Under the pieces are notes generated by a model that ran no database searches, was not told where the DNA came from, and worked only from the letters and a program-made list of their open reading frames with translations. The translations under genes were made by a program, and so were the position numbers. A DNA stretch of 22,764 nt, from positions 1 to 22,764 of the forward strand of contig JBNLCM010000201.1 of assembly GCA_050303815.1 (NCBI GenBank), in the 5' to 3' direction. The DNA comes from Cognatazoarcus sp050303815. Lineage in GTDB: Bacteria > Pseudomonadota > Gammaproteobacteria > Burkholderiales > Rhodocyclaceae. How positions within the stretch are numbered: the stretch's first letter is position 1; every line of letters starts with the position of its first letter. Of the stretch, positions 22,638 through 22,764 are shown one piece after another.

Positions 22638-22764
22638 ATGAACGCCAACGACACCTTCATCGCCGCCTCGGCCCACGTGGACGAAGCGGCCATCGCGCCG
22701 CTGCCCAACTCGCGCAAGATCTTCGTCGAGGGCTCACGCCCCGACCTGCGCGTGCCGATGCGCG
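22638..22764 (+). CDS. thiC: Phosphomethylpyrimidine synthase ThiC, 5' part only
   Basis: The first 42 codons of a gene that runs off the right edge. The ribosome site AAGGAGA lies at 22627-22633, five bases before the ATG. The start of the product, with LPNSRKIFVEGSRPDLRVPM at residues 22-41, is the conserved N-terminus of ThiC. ThiC is the radical-SAM enzyme that turns aminoimidazole ribotide into HMP-P for thiamine synthesis. The iron-sulfur cluster site is far downstream and not in the window. Confidence 0.92.
   Translation, partial: MNANDTFIAASAHVDEAAIAPLPNSRKIFVEGSRPDLRVPMR

Overview
This is a high-GC, Gram-negative chromosomal window. The porin with a C-terminal Phe, the small ECF-like sigma factor followed by DUF3619- and DUF3106-like genes, the DUF2946-like gene and the periplasmic PQQ dehydrogenases all point to a betaproteobacterium, perhaps of the Azoarcus/Thauera kind. 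That placement is inference; there is no rRNA to confirm it.

Layout. Positions 1-2044 are an accessory-looking margin: the 5' end of a zinc-ribbon-like gene, a small Cys-rich lipoprotein, the N-terminal remnant of an IS5-type transposase, and a strongly palindromic stretch. A LysR regulator (2045-2989) diverges from a 56-residue ORF. A monoheme exported cytochrome (3403-4062) ends in a clear intrinsic terminator. From 8193 down to 4151 runs a five-gene operon: acyl-CoA dehydrogenase, SDR, APH-like kinase, DUF6285-like protein, histidine phosphatase. Three of its four junctions are 3-4 base stop/start overlaps. It has a TTGACA promoter with an inverted-repeat operator and resembles the LvaABCD / ACAD10-ACAD11 route for 4-hydroxyacyl-CoA breakdown. 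A CxxC AhpD-like gene is divergent from it. Positions 8911-10932 hold a sigma-factor operon: hendecad-repeat secreted protein, sigma, DUF3619-like, a 58-residue acidic protein, DUF3106-like. Positions 11324-12778 hold a putative metal-handling pair, a DUF2946-like protein and a His-rich outer-membrane protein. It meets a GGDEF diguanylate cyclase stop-to-stop.

Positions 14148-22247 form a periplasmic alcohol-oxidation island of two transcription units on the minus strand. One is porin, PQQ dehydrogenase, XoxJ-like binding protein, cytochrome c, SMP-30-like propeller, then terminator. The other is a second PQQ dehydrogenase, terminator, then a diheme cytochrome with one CX3CH site. Both PQQ enzymes carry the DYD motif associated with lanthanide use, yet both have Asp where the family normally has the Glu metal ligand. 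Each unit starts at a near-consensus sigma-54 promoter preceded by clustered TGCGACA/TGAGACA half-sites, so both probably answer to one activator encoded elsewhere. The porin would admit the alcohol, the dehydrogenases oxidise it, and the cytochromes take the electrons. thiC begins at the right edge.

The best leads are the shared sigma-54 regulon of atypical DYD dehydrogenases, and the hydroxyacyl-CoA operon with an added phosphatase that lacks its second catalytic His.
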